From NCBI GenBank assembly GCA_016584305.1, contig JACEEZ010002764.1, positions 23,570-87,569 on the forward strand: a DNA stretch of 64,000 nucleotides, written 5' to 3'. The stretch comes from Chionoecetes opilio (Eukaryota > Arthropoda > Malacostraca > Decapoda > Majidae). The notes below the pieces were generated by a model, which searched no databases, was not told the origin of the DNA, and saw only the letters and a list, made by a program, of their open reading frames with translations. Positions 23,611-34,699 of the stretch are shown in pieces. How positions within the stretch are numbered: the stretch's first letter is position 1; the number at the start of each line of letters is the position of its first letter. The position numbers and the translations under genes were made by a program.

Positions 23611-24020
23611 TGTGATGGCATGGCTTGCCACGTGCCGCCTGCCAGTCTAGGTGTGATGGCATGGCTTGCCACGTGCCGCCTGCCAGCCTGGGTGTGATGG
23701 CATGGCTTGCCACGTGCCGCCTGCCAGCCTAGGTGTGATGGCATGGCTTGCCATGTGCCGCCTGCCAGCCTGGGTGTGATGGCATGGCTTGTCACGTGCC
23801 GCCTGCCAGCCTGGGTGTGATGGCATGACTTGTCACGTGCCCCCTGCCAGCCTAGGTGTGATGGCATGGCTTGCCACGTGCCGTCTGCCAGCCTAGGTGT
23901 GATGGCATGGCTTGTCACGTGCCGCCTGCCAGCCTAGGTGTGATGGTATGGCTTGCCACGTGCTGCCTGCCAGCCTAGGTGTGATGGCATGGCTTGCCAC
24001 GTGCCACCTGACAGCCTGGG
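23611..24020 (+). repeat. 41-bp minisatellite, about 10 copies
   Basis: The unit begins GTGTGATGGCATGGCTTGCC and continues ACGTGCCGCCTGCCAGCCTA. Period 41 is constant across the array with sparse substitutions. Open frames on both strands are periodic artefacts. Confidence 0.92.
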
Positions 24021-24091
24021 GATGTGAGGGAGGAGTGATTACACTGCTGATTGATGCGCCTTGGTGGCCACACAGGAGTGGAGGGTGTTTG

Positions 24092-24275
24092 TGACGGGGG
24101 AGTAGTGGACACTTGGTGGAGGGGGACTGTGCATGGGGGGGTAGTGGACACTTGGTGGAGGGGAACTGTGCATGGGGGGGTAGTGGACACTTGGTGGAGG
24201 GGAACTGTGCATGGGGGGGTAGTGGACACTTGGTGGAGGGGAACTGTGCATGGGGGGGTAGTGGACACTTGGTGT
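24092..24275 (+). repeat. 39-bp minisatellite, 5 copies
   Basis: TAGTGGACACTTGGTGGAGG starts at 24103, 24142, 24181, 24220 and 24259. The period is a multiple of three, which explains long spurious frames on both strands. It abuts the previous array by about 80 bp. Confidence 0.92.
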
Positions 24276-24277
24276 AG

Positions 24278-24475
24278 GGCAGTGGTTACCAACCTTTTTT
24301 GTCCCATTCCCCCTTTTCCAGTCACTTTTCCACCTGTGGACCCCTACAACAAAATAGGCTAAGCCAACAAAATTAATAGAAGATTTTTCTGAAAAAAATT
24401 AATACGTTCATGTAAAATGCCTTGCATTGTTATGCTGATTAAGCTGTAGTCCTATTTATATGAAAACAGAACACG
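24278..24475 (+). other. hAT-like left terminus without partner
   Basis: CAGTGGTTACCAACCTTTTT resembles the CAGNGGTTCTCAACC termini of hAT elements and is followed by the usual AT-rich subterminal region. No complementary right end was found before the adjacent SINE, so the element is truncated. Confidence 0.45.
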
Positions 24476-24824
24476 TTTTTTTTTTTTTTTTTTTTATACA
24501 TCTGTGCCTATAGCGCCTGTAGACAGTGGTGACCCAGGGCTCGGATGGTAGGCTCTAGAGGTTCACTTGAGGGCTCTGATGGTTGGTCCTCGCCTGTGGT
24601 GGCGCAGGCAGGATTCTTATAGTGACGCATGTGATTAGAGGCTCATGCCGCCCCCCTGTGTCCTCCGATGCACTCGCAATCGAAGGTAGAGTTGATGGAC
24701 AGGGCATGTGGGTGTTCTTAGGCCACTCGGCGGTGCAGAAAGGTTTTGGTTTTCTTCGGGGATCGAACTCGGGTCACCGAGAACGCCAGTCGGAGACGCT
24801 AACCACTCCGCTACCACCTCCCCA
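24476..24824 (-). mobile_element. tRNA-derived SINE (family 1, copy a)
   Basis: On the minus strand the head reads TGGTAGCGGAGTGGTTAGCG (A-box region) and later GAGTTCGATCCCC (B box). It ends in a poly(A), seen as the T run 24476-24495. A second copy is at 56909-57250. A pol III-transcribed retroposon of about 350 bp; no intact tRNA. Confidence 0.82.
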
Positions 24825-25128
24825 AAGTTCTGTTCAGCAGACTTTTATATTTAAGTAAAATACATAGGAAAAATGTCATGTTATTGTTGTTATAGTGTTA
24901 GGTTTTGTACGCAAAAGCTATCCTTATAATACTTGCCTTATTTTTGAGCTTGCAAGCACATGTATGAAAAAAAATAAAAAAATTCACATAACCAAACACA
25001 TCAGTTTCACGTTTTAAAAACAGCAATCTTAAGTATAACAAATTCAAGTAACAATAGATATTCCCAAGATTTAAAGACAAATAGAAAATAAATTATGAAC
25101 AAAAATTTCCTTATTGATATCATGGTAT
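24825..25128. other. No gene recognised
   Basis: AT-rich sequence; a single minus-strand frame of about 60 codons with hydrophobic residues has no support. Confidence 0.3.
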
Positions 25129-25132
25129 TTAA

Positions 25133-25750
25133 CCCCTTCACTGCGGATATGAAATTCATAGGCCTACCCCCCTGTGCGGCAGGTTTAATTAAAATATAAA
25201 ATAATTACTGATCATATTTTAAAGTGCCTAAATGAATAGGATGCTCATTCCATACCAGAAAATCTATGTTGCGTCTTGGTGGAGGCTACCAGCTAGGTGA
25301 AGAGTTACGTCAAAGTGCAGCAACAGGGCTGTGACCGTGCTGCCAGACGCACAATGAAACTACTTACTACTCAACATAATACAGCTTATTTTGGCACATA
25401 AATGCTTCATTCATGCATTCATTCATTCATTCATACTTCTGTTTTATATCCATCAAGAATTTGTTGAATATCTTGACTATTTAGCCTCGCCATTGAAGTA
25501 GAGGGCGCGGCAGCGTCGACACGTCGTACTGTACCGCTTGACCTTATTAGTCACACTAACTCACGCAAACAGAAAAAGAGGTTCTATTATATCGCAACAC
25601 TTGACACTTGCCATACAAGCCTATCACAATGAATATTTACCCATAATATCATTGAGCGCGCAGTTTAAATACAGAAACCATATATGTACCAGCCGCAGTG
25701 AACCTTTAAATCGTTGAGAGACCGTATTTGTACCAGCCGCAGTGAAGGGG
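25133..25750. mobile_element. piggyBac-type MITE, TTAA TSD
   Basis: TTAA (25129-25132) then CCCCTTCACTGCGG, and at the right CCGCAGTGAAGGGG then TTAA (25751-25754): 14-bp perfect TIRs with the TTAA duplication diagnostic of piggyBac. The right inner region repeats GTACCAGCCGCAGTGAA twice. No transposase. Confidence 0.9.
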
Positions 25751-25754
25751 TTAA

Positions 25755-27410
25755 AAGTATACAAAATAATAGCAATATCGATACCATTGCTAAATAAATT
25801 TGCAGTACACCTACTTAATGAAACACTAATATGAGGGATAATAATAATATATGAGGGATGAAAAGGAGTACCGTAGTTACAGTCCAATAAATCACAGAAA
25901 AATCCTGCATTTATAATGCTTTTTTATTTTATTAATAAAAGAAGAAAAACAGCAGTGAATGACTTTTCATTGGTTGCGAAATATTATGTCACTATATATT
26001 TCTCAATGGGACTTTTGTGGTTGTTTCTGAGCAACCAGCTCATGAATCCTTGGCTCAGTGTTACCCTTCTGTGTGTTGTTAATTACAGGTAACAGGGGTC
26101 AACCCAAGTAAGAACACTTACAACTGTTGGTGACACAGTAGGGGTTGATTGCCTCAGAAGTGTAGAGTTGATGGGTAGGCGTATACCGTCCTAGCCAGAC
26201 ACTTCAAATGGTAGTTTAATAAAAGTGGTCGAGCGGTTGTTTTATAAGGCTTGTTAATAATTAAGTACCAGAACAATAATTACAAGATATATATACATAT
26301 TATTATTGTATAAATCTCACAGTGTACAGATATGTATATATATCTTGTAATTATTGTTCTGGTACTTAATTATTACACACAATTCACAGTATTGTCACAC
26401 AGTTCGTTAAGTAACGGCCTTTGAGACTAATGTCTAATAGACAGGGCCTTGAACAGTTAATGTCGTGACAAGGTACTCTCACACCGTCAGGTGTGTAGAG
26501 CACACTCAGACTCTCAGAGGAGTCTGCTATCGGAGCGCTAAGGGTCGCGGCTCCTGTCGTTCTTCTCTCCTCTTCACTGCGTCTGCCGCATATGAGGAAA
26601 GGAGGCCGGAAGCTCAGGTTCCGGTGGGTAGGAAAGGTGAGGTGTTTACGTGTTGCTTCCCAACACCAGGCTATCCACGTCATCATCATCTGGGATGGCG
26701 TGGCTACTTGGTTCAGCAAAATGTCATCCATCAAAAGGTGGCATTAAATCAGCATGACAGGCGCCGGTACAAGACACACAGACACTCAGACATCCTGCTT
26801 AAGTATAGATTAATACATACATATAATATCTAACCAGTACGCTAATATTGCTCGGTCGCCTACTACAACGCGTCCCCGCGACTGTATAAAGACATGTACG
26901 TATACCTAACTTGTGTTACATCGTTGTGTACTACAGATCTTCAGTGTTGCCAATGCTCCTTAAAAATACCTATACAAGGTGAGGGCTTTCATGACAACAT
27001 AGCAAAGAGGAATCCCGCTAAATGTTTGGTATAACAGGAGTAATGATATAAGGACAATGCACTTAAGGTCATTAATAAACTGGCAGAGTACTTTACAACA
27101 GAATCTAAACAAGAGCTAATAGAATAAAAATGAACTCAAAGTCTGTTAGTAATGTGTTAATATCCCTGCAAATATTAAGAAGTGCGTTTGTCAAAACTCT
27201 ACCGCGTAGTCACTTAATAACACGAAGTGTGGAGTGAAGATAAAACACAGCAGTGCCTTGAGAACGTGACAAATCGCACTGGCAGTTATATTTATTTCAG
27301 TCATTTATTATTATTTTTTTTAAGACCTGCTTCCTTAAACTTGAGGAGTAGATACGGCTTTTAAGCTAATAAAATCTGACTCCGGGTCGGTACTAAAAAT
27401 TTGCACAACA
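25755..27410. other. No gene recognised apart from a small hairpin
   Basis: Contains the 121-bp hairpin at 26255-26375. A GC-richer stretch at about 26460-26740 has open frames on both strands (up to 122 codons) but no domain I recognise. Confidence 0.35.
26255..26375. repeat. 121-bp hairpin MITE candidate
   Basis: TAATAATTAAGTACCAGAAC with the following 25 bases is mirrored at about 26330-26375 (GTTCTGGTACTTAATTATTA). Arms are about 46 bp with a spacer of about 30 bp. Confidence 0.8.
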
Positions 27411-27414
27411 TTAA

Positions 27415-28106
27415 CCCTTTCACGCATTTAAAGTTTAATAAGTTTTTCCGTCCACTGCAACATCTGTCTTATGCTCCCTAAGGGGCCCCACGAAATGGCC
27501 AGACTGTGCGGCGAATTATTTTTTATGTTATCAATTTCACCAACGTGTATTCTTTTTTCCTGGCATTATTAAATATCATTGGTTTTGCAAGAGATTATTC
27601 TGCCTTATGAAAGAAAAAAATAACAAGAAATGCAAATAAATAGCTGAATTTACCGACTCCGAAAAAATATTGAGTAAAGAGAAATAAGAAATACTTATGT
27701 TCACCACTTCGTAGCTTGAAACTTCCTTTGTCAACTTTTTATGGTTTATATGCCAATAAAAGCGGATTTTTATGATGATTCCAACGCTACCATTATAATT
27801 TTCATATGGCCATTATGGCCAGCTCGGGACACGTTTTTAAGGGACGACAATTCGCGCGCACAGGCTGCCTGCTGACTGGAAACTGACACACAAACCCTTA
27901 TCATTTCACATCCACTCACACGAGAGTTGACAATTATTTTATTTTATAGGTCTAGGTTGGATCTTTAACGCAGAAATATGTGACGCAATTCTGATAAAAA
28001 CTTTATTTTTGGCGAATTTTTAACTGTTTTTGACGCAATTCGCGTCAAAAGCTCAGATTGCAGACGGGCCCGTTTTGACGCGATCGTGTCACCGTGCGTG
28101 AAAGGG
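27415..28106. mobile_element. piggyBac-type MITE 2, TTAA TSD
   Basis: TTAA (27411-27414) CCCTTTCACGC on the left; GCGTGAAAGGG TTAA (28107-28110) on the right. It is 692 bp and AT-rich, with repeats of TTTTGACGC near the right end. A different family from 25133-25750 but the same superfamily logic. No coding sequence. Confidence 0.88.
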
Positions 28107-28110
28107 TTAA

Positions 28111-28512
28111 GATATGCATATATATTATTTGCATACCACATAAAAAGTGATAGGAGCTGATTTCAGCTCAAATAGTATTATAACTCAATCAAAATGTTGT
28201 GCTGGGAGTGCCAAAATGGCAGTAACTTCCCTTGACAAAAACATATTCAATTATTTGTTTAGATGACTTGAAATGATGTTCAAACGGTGTCGATTAGGAT
28301 ATTTGCCATTGTATTATCGCTACTTGTGTGCTGGCTAGTGTCTATAGGCAGGAGTGGCTGTTACTTGCAAGGACATATTGACTTGCCTCATTATAAACCC
28401 CTTGAGGATTCGTCCTGCTGAAGCTTAATATATATTGTATTAGGGTTTCTATTACTTGTCCTTATCAATTTCTTTGCTTAGCGCCGAATTATTTCAAACT
28501 CTCAGGTTTTGC
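28111..28512. other. No gene recognised
   Basis: AT-rich single-copy-looking sequence ending in a (CA)n run at 28514-28539. Confidence 0.3.
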
Positions 28513-28538
28513 CACACACACACACACACACACACACA

Positions 28539-28850
28539 CCATGATGGTCAAGTGGTAGCGCACTGGCCTGCCATTCTGTGGTAGCCGGTTCGAATCCTCA
28601 CTGCTACCGGGGATTTTTCACTGACAAATTCGGGCAGTTACTGTCCCTCTTGAGCAAGGGGATGGGTGTGTGTGGTGTGTGAGATCCCAGCATTGCCCTA
28701 AGATCGGTAATAATGAGCTCCAAGCTCGCACCGGGAGGGTGAAACTGGCGATCGCGAGTCTGACTCGCGTGGACAAGACCAAGATTAATAGACTACCAAG
28801 ATTAATAGATAGTCTGTTGATCCTGGACAAGGCCATGGGTGAATAACACA
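28539..28850 (+). mobile_element. tRNA-derived SINE (family 2, copy a)
   Basis: The head ATGATGGTCAAGTGGTAGCG (A box) and GCCGGTTCGAATCCTCAC (B box) are followed by a conserved body (AAATTCGGGCAGTTACTGTC ... AAGATCGGTAATAATGAGCT ... GACAAGACC). A small duplication (CCAAGATTAATAGA twice) lies near the end. It is bordered by (CA)n on both sides, as are the copies at 33881 and 44944. Confidence 0.85.
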
Positions 28851-28877
28851 CACGCAGTCACTCACACACACACCAAC

Positions 28878-28878
28878 A

Positions 28879-28962
<84 letters not shown>
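28878..28962. repeat. (AT)n microsatellite
   Basis: Uninterrupted TA dinucleotides over about 80 bases, directly after a SINE tail. Confidence 0.97.
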
Positions 28963-29287
28963 ACGTGTATCTTGTGCACTCGACGAATTACTTTTCTTGT
29001 GAACGTGTGTATACATTTTGTTGGCAATAAACGATCACGCAGTTTCGTTGTTTATTGTGCGCCGCCACTGATGTTGCTGTAGTGACAGCACGCTGGGCAG
29101 CCCACAGTGGTGGAGTATTTCGCCCCAGGCCAACCCACCGTGGCTCCTGTCGCCTTGCCCTGAGCTTCACCCTATTCTCCCCTCACAACAAGCCCTGCAC
29201 CGCCCCAGCCCGCCGCGGCCACCATACTCATAAAAGAAATGATCACATGGCATTTCGTCCTCCACAAATAAAGAAATATAATATCTA

Positions 29288-29937
29288 TCTATAATAATAT
29301 AAGCGAAAGTGTGTGTCTGTCTGTCTGTGTGTGTGTGTGTGTGGTATAGGTTCCGCCCCCCGTGGCGGGATCCCATCATATGGCACAGTTTTGGAACCGG
29401 GTTGACCAGGGGAAGGTTTTAAGTCCACTTATAGGATGATCCGATCACTTTTTTTTTTTTTTTTTTAGCAGCCTATTAGCGAGAATTGTGAAAAAAAGTG
29501 GGTTGCAAGAATTGAGGAAATCTTGATGTAGGGTGATGGGTAATGGGTGAGTGAATGGGTGGGGTGATGGGTAATGGGTGTGGGGTGATGGGTGAGTGAA
29601 TGGGTGAGGGAATAGATGGGGGATGATGGGTAATGGGTGTGTGGTGATGGGTAATGGGTGAGTGAATGGGTGGGGGGTGATGGGTAATGGGTGAGTGAAT
29701 GGGTGGGGGGTGATGGCTAATGGGTGAGTGAATGGGTTGGGGGTGATGTGAATGGGTTGGCGTTAATATATACATTTCTACATCCATGATTTCAGGAAAG
29801 CTAGAAGGGGCTATCTGGAGAGTCTGTGTTTGGTGGGCCGTCGGCCCACCAAACATAGGTGGTAGACCAAAGGCCCACCAATAGCCCTCCGCAGGAGCTA
29901 GCCAAAAAGTCCGCCCGGAGGGCGGCTTTGCGACTAG
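29288..29937 (+). mobile_element. Non-autonomous Helitron (copy 1)
   Basis: 5' end TCTATAATAATATAAGCGAA, a Helitron-type TC start; 3' end hairpin GTCCGCCCGGAGGGCGGC followed by TTGCGACTAG (CTAG terminus). It is inserted between A (29287) and T (29938) with no TSD. Inside are a (GT)n tract, a minisatellite of GGGTGATGGGTAATGGGTGA units and a GGTGGGCC inverted motif. No Rep/helicase. Three other copies lie in this window. Confidence 0.85.
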
Positions 29938-30593
29938 TGAAAAATATAATGCAAAACACATACTTCTCAATTTCCGCGGCAAAACTCTGGTGTTACTTCC
30001 TGAAATAAAAAGGTCATCTCTTCATTTCTATTCATGGCAGCTGTCTTGGCGGAAGGAAGTGGATGGGATAAGAGCGTCTTACAACTCCATTCTTTCCTCT
30101 TTCACTAGGACTGGACTATCGAGTAAGCTTGTCTCGAGTCGCCTTTCTGCCTTCCATGTCGTCCATCCTGCCGGCGATGCTGCTCTGTGCCACGTCTAAA
30201 TCTACACTAAGACTAACCCTCTCAGCACTAAAGTCTCAGTGACAGCACTACTCTAACCCTCCCATCACTAACTTTACACTTACCCTACACGAAGGGGAGG
30301 TAGACCGCACCTTCTTGCCCCTGAAAACAAGAACATAGAGGTAAGATTTAAGCAATAAGGCGATGCAGTGCAGAGAGACATGCATATATAATAAGGTTGG
30401 AGGAGCGGTTCAGCTGACGAGAGAGGGCAGAGAAGACAGAGAAGAGAAGACAAAAGAAAATAGAAACTGAGCTAAAAGAGGCGCGTGCGGATGCTGAGAC
30501 ACAATCAGAAGGCAGAGAAGGGAGGGACTAAAGAAGAGGGAGAACCGGAGGGCGAGGTCGAGGGAGGCCCGGGCATAATAGAACGGCAGCCAG
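29938..30593. other. No gene recognised
   Basis: Purine-rich at about 30400-30580 with an open frame on + that reads into the adjacent inverted repeat. I see no domain. ACACTAAGACTAACCCTCTC-type short repeats occur at 30205-30290. Confidence 0.3.
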
Positions 30594-31164
30594 GGGCCTT
30601 CAGCCTAGATGAGAAGGATACCAATATTGGAGTATGTGGACATCTCAGGTGTAGCGTGGGATGTTTTAAAATGGCCGTCTGCCGGGTACCACTGGTTGGG
30701 TGTGGCCCCTGGGGGCCCTTAAAGTGATCCTTTTTTCGGGCTAGTATAGATATTGGAGATACCACATAAAACCAACTTTACATGGTCAAGTACATTCCCC
30801 AGAGTGTAAAATGACTAATGCCAAACGAATAGCCCACTGTTTTAGCCCTGCCAGACGGGCCAAAAAGGGTCAACATTTCGAGCTAGCATAGACATAGAAG
30901 ATACCGATCGGAACCACTTTTACATGAATGAGTATATTCCCCAGAGTAGGAAATGACCCATGCCAGACAAATATTCCTCTGTAATGGTGCCGCCAGAAGC
31001 CCTTAAAGTGAGCCTCACGACCCCCGCCACTCATCTAGGCCAGCACAAACATTGAAGATACCGAATGGAACCAACTTAGATTGAATGAATACATTCCCCA
31101 GAGTAGGAAATGACCCATACCAGACAAATATTCCTCTGCAATGGTGCCGCCAGAAGCCCCTACA

Positions 31165-32735
31165 AAATGGGTCTTGGACATGTTTTTTAACACTATATGC
31201 AGTTTCAAATGCTTATTTGTAATGGGTTCCAGGGGTGCAAAAATTACCAAAATGTCTAAATTCTCGAAACTAAACAGCAAAAAAGGTCTTTAAAAAATAA
31301 GCGCAATTCAACTCAAAACTGAATAGACATAACTATGCAAACATTACACATGACTAATACATATAAATACGTACAATGTGATGTTAAACTGATTTGAGGT
31401 TGTGTGTAAGTGATTATAACCCATGAAACAAAATTGGTAGCAAATATCCAGACTAGTAATTGTGCTATACTAGTAACTCGACAAAGAATGAGATTGAGCA
31501 TTGGGTATACAGTAGCCACACTTGGAACACTAGGTAGTAGGGTAGGGTAATCCAGTGTTTAGTGTTCCCACCCAGTTAGACATGAAGGTAGTAGGTAAAT
31601 TGTAGTAATAAAATCAAATATATGTCTTGCAGCTCCATACTAATAACACATCAAAAAATTGGATAATGTTTGCAGACTGGCGCTAACTATTCTCGACATA
31701 TTAACCACAAGTTAAACATGCCTAACAAACCAAATGTGCCACGGCATCATACAACTTCACAAATGTCACTTATAAGAGTAAAGTTGAACGATAGAAATTT
31801 CAGGCATTCATTTTGCACATTCCTCGCGTGGCGAGTTTCCTGTCCCTTACTATCTTATTATTGAATATTTTTATATAGGATAATACTTTTAACATACTAT
31901 AGATACAATATCTAAAAGCAAGTGATTTTGTTTTGCTAAAAGTGAGGGATCTTTTCCGTTTGGTGACCGCCACAGAAACTATTGAAACTATAGGCCATAT
32001 CTCTCCCATGCAGTTTCTTTATCCTCGTTCCAAATGTGTATTTTTTTGTGTGAAGAAATGGATAATAGAAAATTTACAGAAAGTTAAAGCCTTTCAAAGT
32101 TTAGCTTGCCATAAGTTTGTTAAAGAATCGAAGTTGTGTGGAATTGTGAAACAGCCTAAAAATAGCCTAACCTATTGTATAAAAATATAAAATAACCTTG
32201 ACTAGCATATTTTAATATAGTCTTTACCTAAACTTATTTAATCTAAACTAACCAAACTTAACCTAAAACATAACTATGCCTTGTAGTCTCCAGTGTCATT
32301 ACTCTTGTTCTGTTAATTATGTGCAATTAAAATAATTTCAGTACTAGTCACCGTGTGAAGGTAATTCTGTGAAGGTTTTAAGTCTCGTTGGAAGTTCATA
32401 TTTCTGGTCAACACATTTTTCGGATGAAAAACTGTGGTTCCTAGTTATTACATAGCATCTTACTAATATTTATCTGGTGCTCTCCATGTTTTGCCATGTC
32501 TAGGCATGTATTTCGCGGGGGTCGGAGCCCGACCCAATTTGAGGGCAAGACAAGGATCATTTAGATTTTGAGACAGACATTTGAGGAAAGGGCAAGACAA
32601 TGGCTATTTTCAATAATTTGTTTGGCATCTGTCATTTTACACTCGGGGAAAGCTACTTGTTAATTTGCAGTTGTTTATGTGCGGTATCTTCAATGTTTGT
32701 GCTAGTCTAGATAAGTGGCGGGGGTCGTGGGGCTC
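31165..32735. other. Interior of the long-inverted-repeat element; no gene recognised
   Basis: AT-rich. The longest plausible frame is + 31933-32190 (85 residues, MLKVRDLFRLVTATETIETI start), which has no domain I know. CCTAACC-like words appear near 32150-32270. Confidence 0.35.
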
Positions 32736-33313
32736 ACTTTTAGGCCTTCTGGCGGCACCATTGCAGAGGAACATTTGTCTGGTATGGGTCATTTCCTACT
32801 CTGGGGAATGTATTCATTCAATCTAAGTTGGTTCCATGCGGTATCTTCAATGTTTGTGCTAGCCTAGATGAGTGGCGGGGGTCGTGAGGCTCACTTTAAG
32901 GGCTTCTGGCGGCACCATTACAAAGGAATATTTGTCTGGCATGGGTCATTTCCTACTCTGGGGAATATACTCATTCATGTAAAAGTGGTTCCGATCGGTA
33001 TCTTCTATGTCTATGCTAGCTCGAAAGTTTGGCCTTTTTTGGCCCGTCTGGCAGGGCTAAAACAGCGAGCTATTCGTCTGGCATTAGTCATTTTACACTC
33101 TGGGGATGTACTTGACCATGTAAAGTTGGTTTTATGTGGTTTCTCCAATATCTATGCTAGCCCGAAAAAAGGGTCACTTTAAGGGCCCCCAGGGGCCACA
33201 CCCAACCAGTGGTACCCGGCAGACGGCCATTTCAAAACATCCCACGCTACACCTGAGATGTCCACATACTCCAATATTGGTATCCTTCTCATCTAGGCTG
33301 AAGGCCCCTGGCT

Positions 33314-33626
33314 AGTAAGGTAAAGATGGGAGCATACGCTAAGCTGCGCGTGGCATGCGGTGCTCATCTCCGTGGCATTAACCCTTAGAGCCTGTGGTGG
33401 GTGAGAACCCGTTACCCCGGGACACAGGGCTAGTGTGACTCCCGGGTTACCACAGTTACCTTCCCCAGGTTACCCCAGGTACCCATTTATCAACCCCGAA
33501 AGGAAGGAAGAACAGCTGGGTAGGCTGGTCACCGACTTGCCCTGGCCCGGGATCGAACCAGGGCCCGCAGACTCGTAGCCAGGCACGCTAGCCACTGCAC
33601 CACGGAGGCGACGTGGTTCCCCCCGT
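33314..33626 (-). mobile_element. tRNA-derived SINE (family 3) with 10-bp TSD
   Basis: On the minus strand the head reads TGGTGCAGTGGCTAGCGTGC (A-box region) and GGTTCGATCCCGGG (B box). It is flanked by GCCCCTGGCT at 33304-33313 and 33627-33636, a target duplication that splits the terminus of the long-inverted-repeat element. This dates the SINE after that element. Confidence 0.88.
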
Positions 33627-33728
33627 GCCCCTGGCTGCCGGTCTATAAGATCAACACAGATGGAGGACAAGGGCGAAATTGGACAAGACAGCAAGGATCA
33701 CACTGGCTCACAAAGGAGGCAGATTGCT

Positions 33729-33732
<4 letters not shown>

Positions 33733-33765
<33 letters not shown>

Positions 33766-34131
33766 CACAGACACACATACACGCACAGACACACACATAC
33801 ACATACACTCACAAACACATATAAACAAACACACACACACACACACACACATACACACACACACACACAAACACACATCGCCACGATGGTCGTGGATAGC
33901 GTGCTGGCCTGCCACTCTGTGGTAGCCGGTTCGAATCCTCACTGCTCCCAGGGATTTTTCCCTGACAAATTCGGGCGGTTTCCCTTGAGCAAAGGGATGG
34001 GGTTGTGTGGTGTGTGAGGTCCCAGCATTACCCAAAGATCGGTAATAATTAACTCCAAGCCTGCACCGCGAGGGTGAAACTGGCGATCGCAAGTCTGACT
34101 CGCGTGGACAAGACCATGGGTGAATATGAAT

Positions 34132-34200
<69 letters not shown>
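33733..34200 (+). mobile_element. tRNA-derived SINE (family 2, copy b) within CA microsatellites
   Basis: The SINE body is 33881-34131: GATGGTCGTGGATAGCGTG head, GCCGGTTCGAATCCTCAC B box, then the same body as copy a. It is preceded by an imperfect (CA)n tract 33733-33880 and followed by a pure (CA)n tract 34133-34200 and TA repeats to about 34285. Long Cys/Val or His/Thr frames over it are artefacts. Confidence 0.85.
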
Positions 34201-34207
<7 letters not shown>

Positions 34208-34245
34208 CACATACACACAGATACACACACAAATACAGAGTGATA

Positions 34246-34282
<37 letters not shown>

Positions 34283-34514
34283 ATACATGATAATATATGA
34301 GTTAAGGTAAACATTTATGAGAGTAACCTTTCCTTGAAAGCAGCTACCTAACGCCACTGCCAAGCCTTGTCTTTGAATAGCAGTTCACCGGGTTGCAGGA
34401 ACAGATGCCTGTTGTTAGCAGAAACCCCTCGACAGCAACCTCTCCTTGAATGCCCCCCCCCCTACCCCCCAAGGGCCTTGATTGCACACTGCTGTTATCT
34501 ACCCGCAGAGCTTT

Positions 34515-34690
34515 AAGAGGTCTCATAGAGACCGATCTTTGGGTAAAGCTGGGACCTCACACACCACGCATCCCGAGCCCTTGCTCGGAGAAGGATCTCG
34601 GAGGACTTGCTCGGAGGACATTAATTGTCGCGTTTCAAGGGAAATATCTCTTGCTGTGAGCGGGGTTCGAACCTATACGCGTGTCAAGAA
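34515..34690 (-). mobile_element. Diverged SINE related to family 2
   Basis: On the minus strand there is a GGTTCGAACCCCGC B-box-like motif and further on GGTGTGTGAGGTCCCAGC and AAAGATCGGTC, the family-2 body words. The head is poorly preserved, so it may be a separate subfamily. Confidence 0.55.
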
Positions 34691-34699
34691 TCACATACT

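Larger units (their letters stand above)
30594..33640. mobile_element. Long-inverted-repeat element (arms about 570 bp, 3.0 kb total)
   Basis: The left arm (30594 to about 31162, starting CGGCAGCCAGGGGCC) is mirrored at about 32740-33313 plus the terminal GCCG at 33637-33640. Each arm is built of about three diverged tandem units with a shared core (TACATTCCCCAGAGTGTAAA and variants, GTGCCGCCAGAAGCCC). Thus the arms are both inverted and internally tandem, as in Foldback-type elements. The interior of about 1.5 kb has no transposase. The right terminus is split by a SINE. Confidence 0.8.

Noticed and set aside
24476..24824. Functional tRNA gene (A and B boxes on minus strand)
   Set aside because: The sequence continues into a SINE body and poly(A), has a second dispersed copy and no paired acceptor stem; the same reasoning applies at 28539, 33314 and 46314.
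26384..26833. Overlapping 116- and 122-residue frames on opposite strands
   Set aside because: No recognisable domain on either strand; mutual overlap argues for chance in GC-richer DNA.
29476..29982. 168-residue minus-strand Pro/His-rich frame, and the similar frame at 38884-39429
   Set aside because: Both arise from the internal minisatellite of non-autonomous Helitrons; no Rep or helicase motif.
33643..34314. 223-residue Cys/Val-rich minus-strand frame
   Set aside because: Derived from CA/GT microsatellites flanking a SINE.
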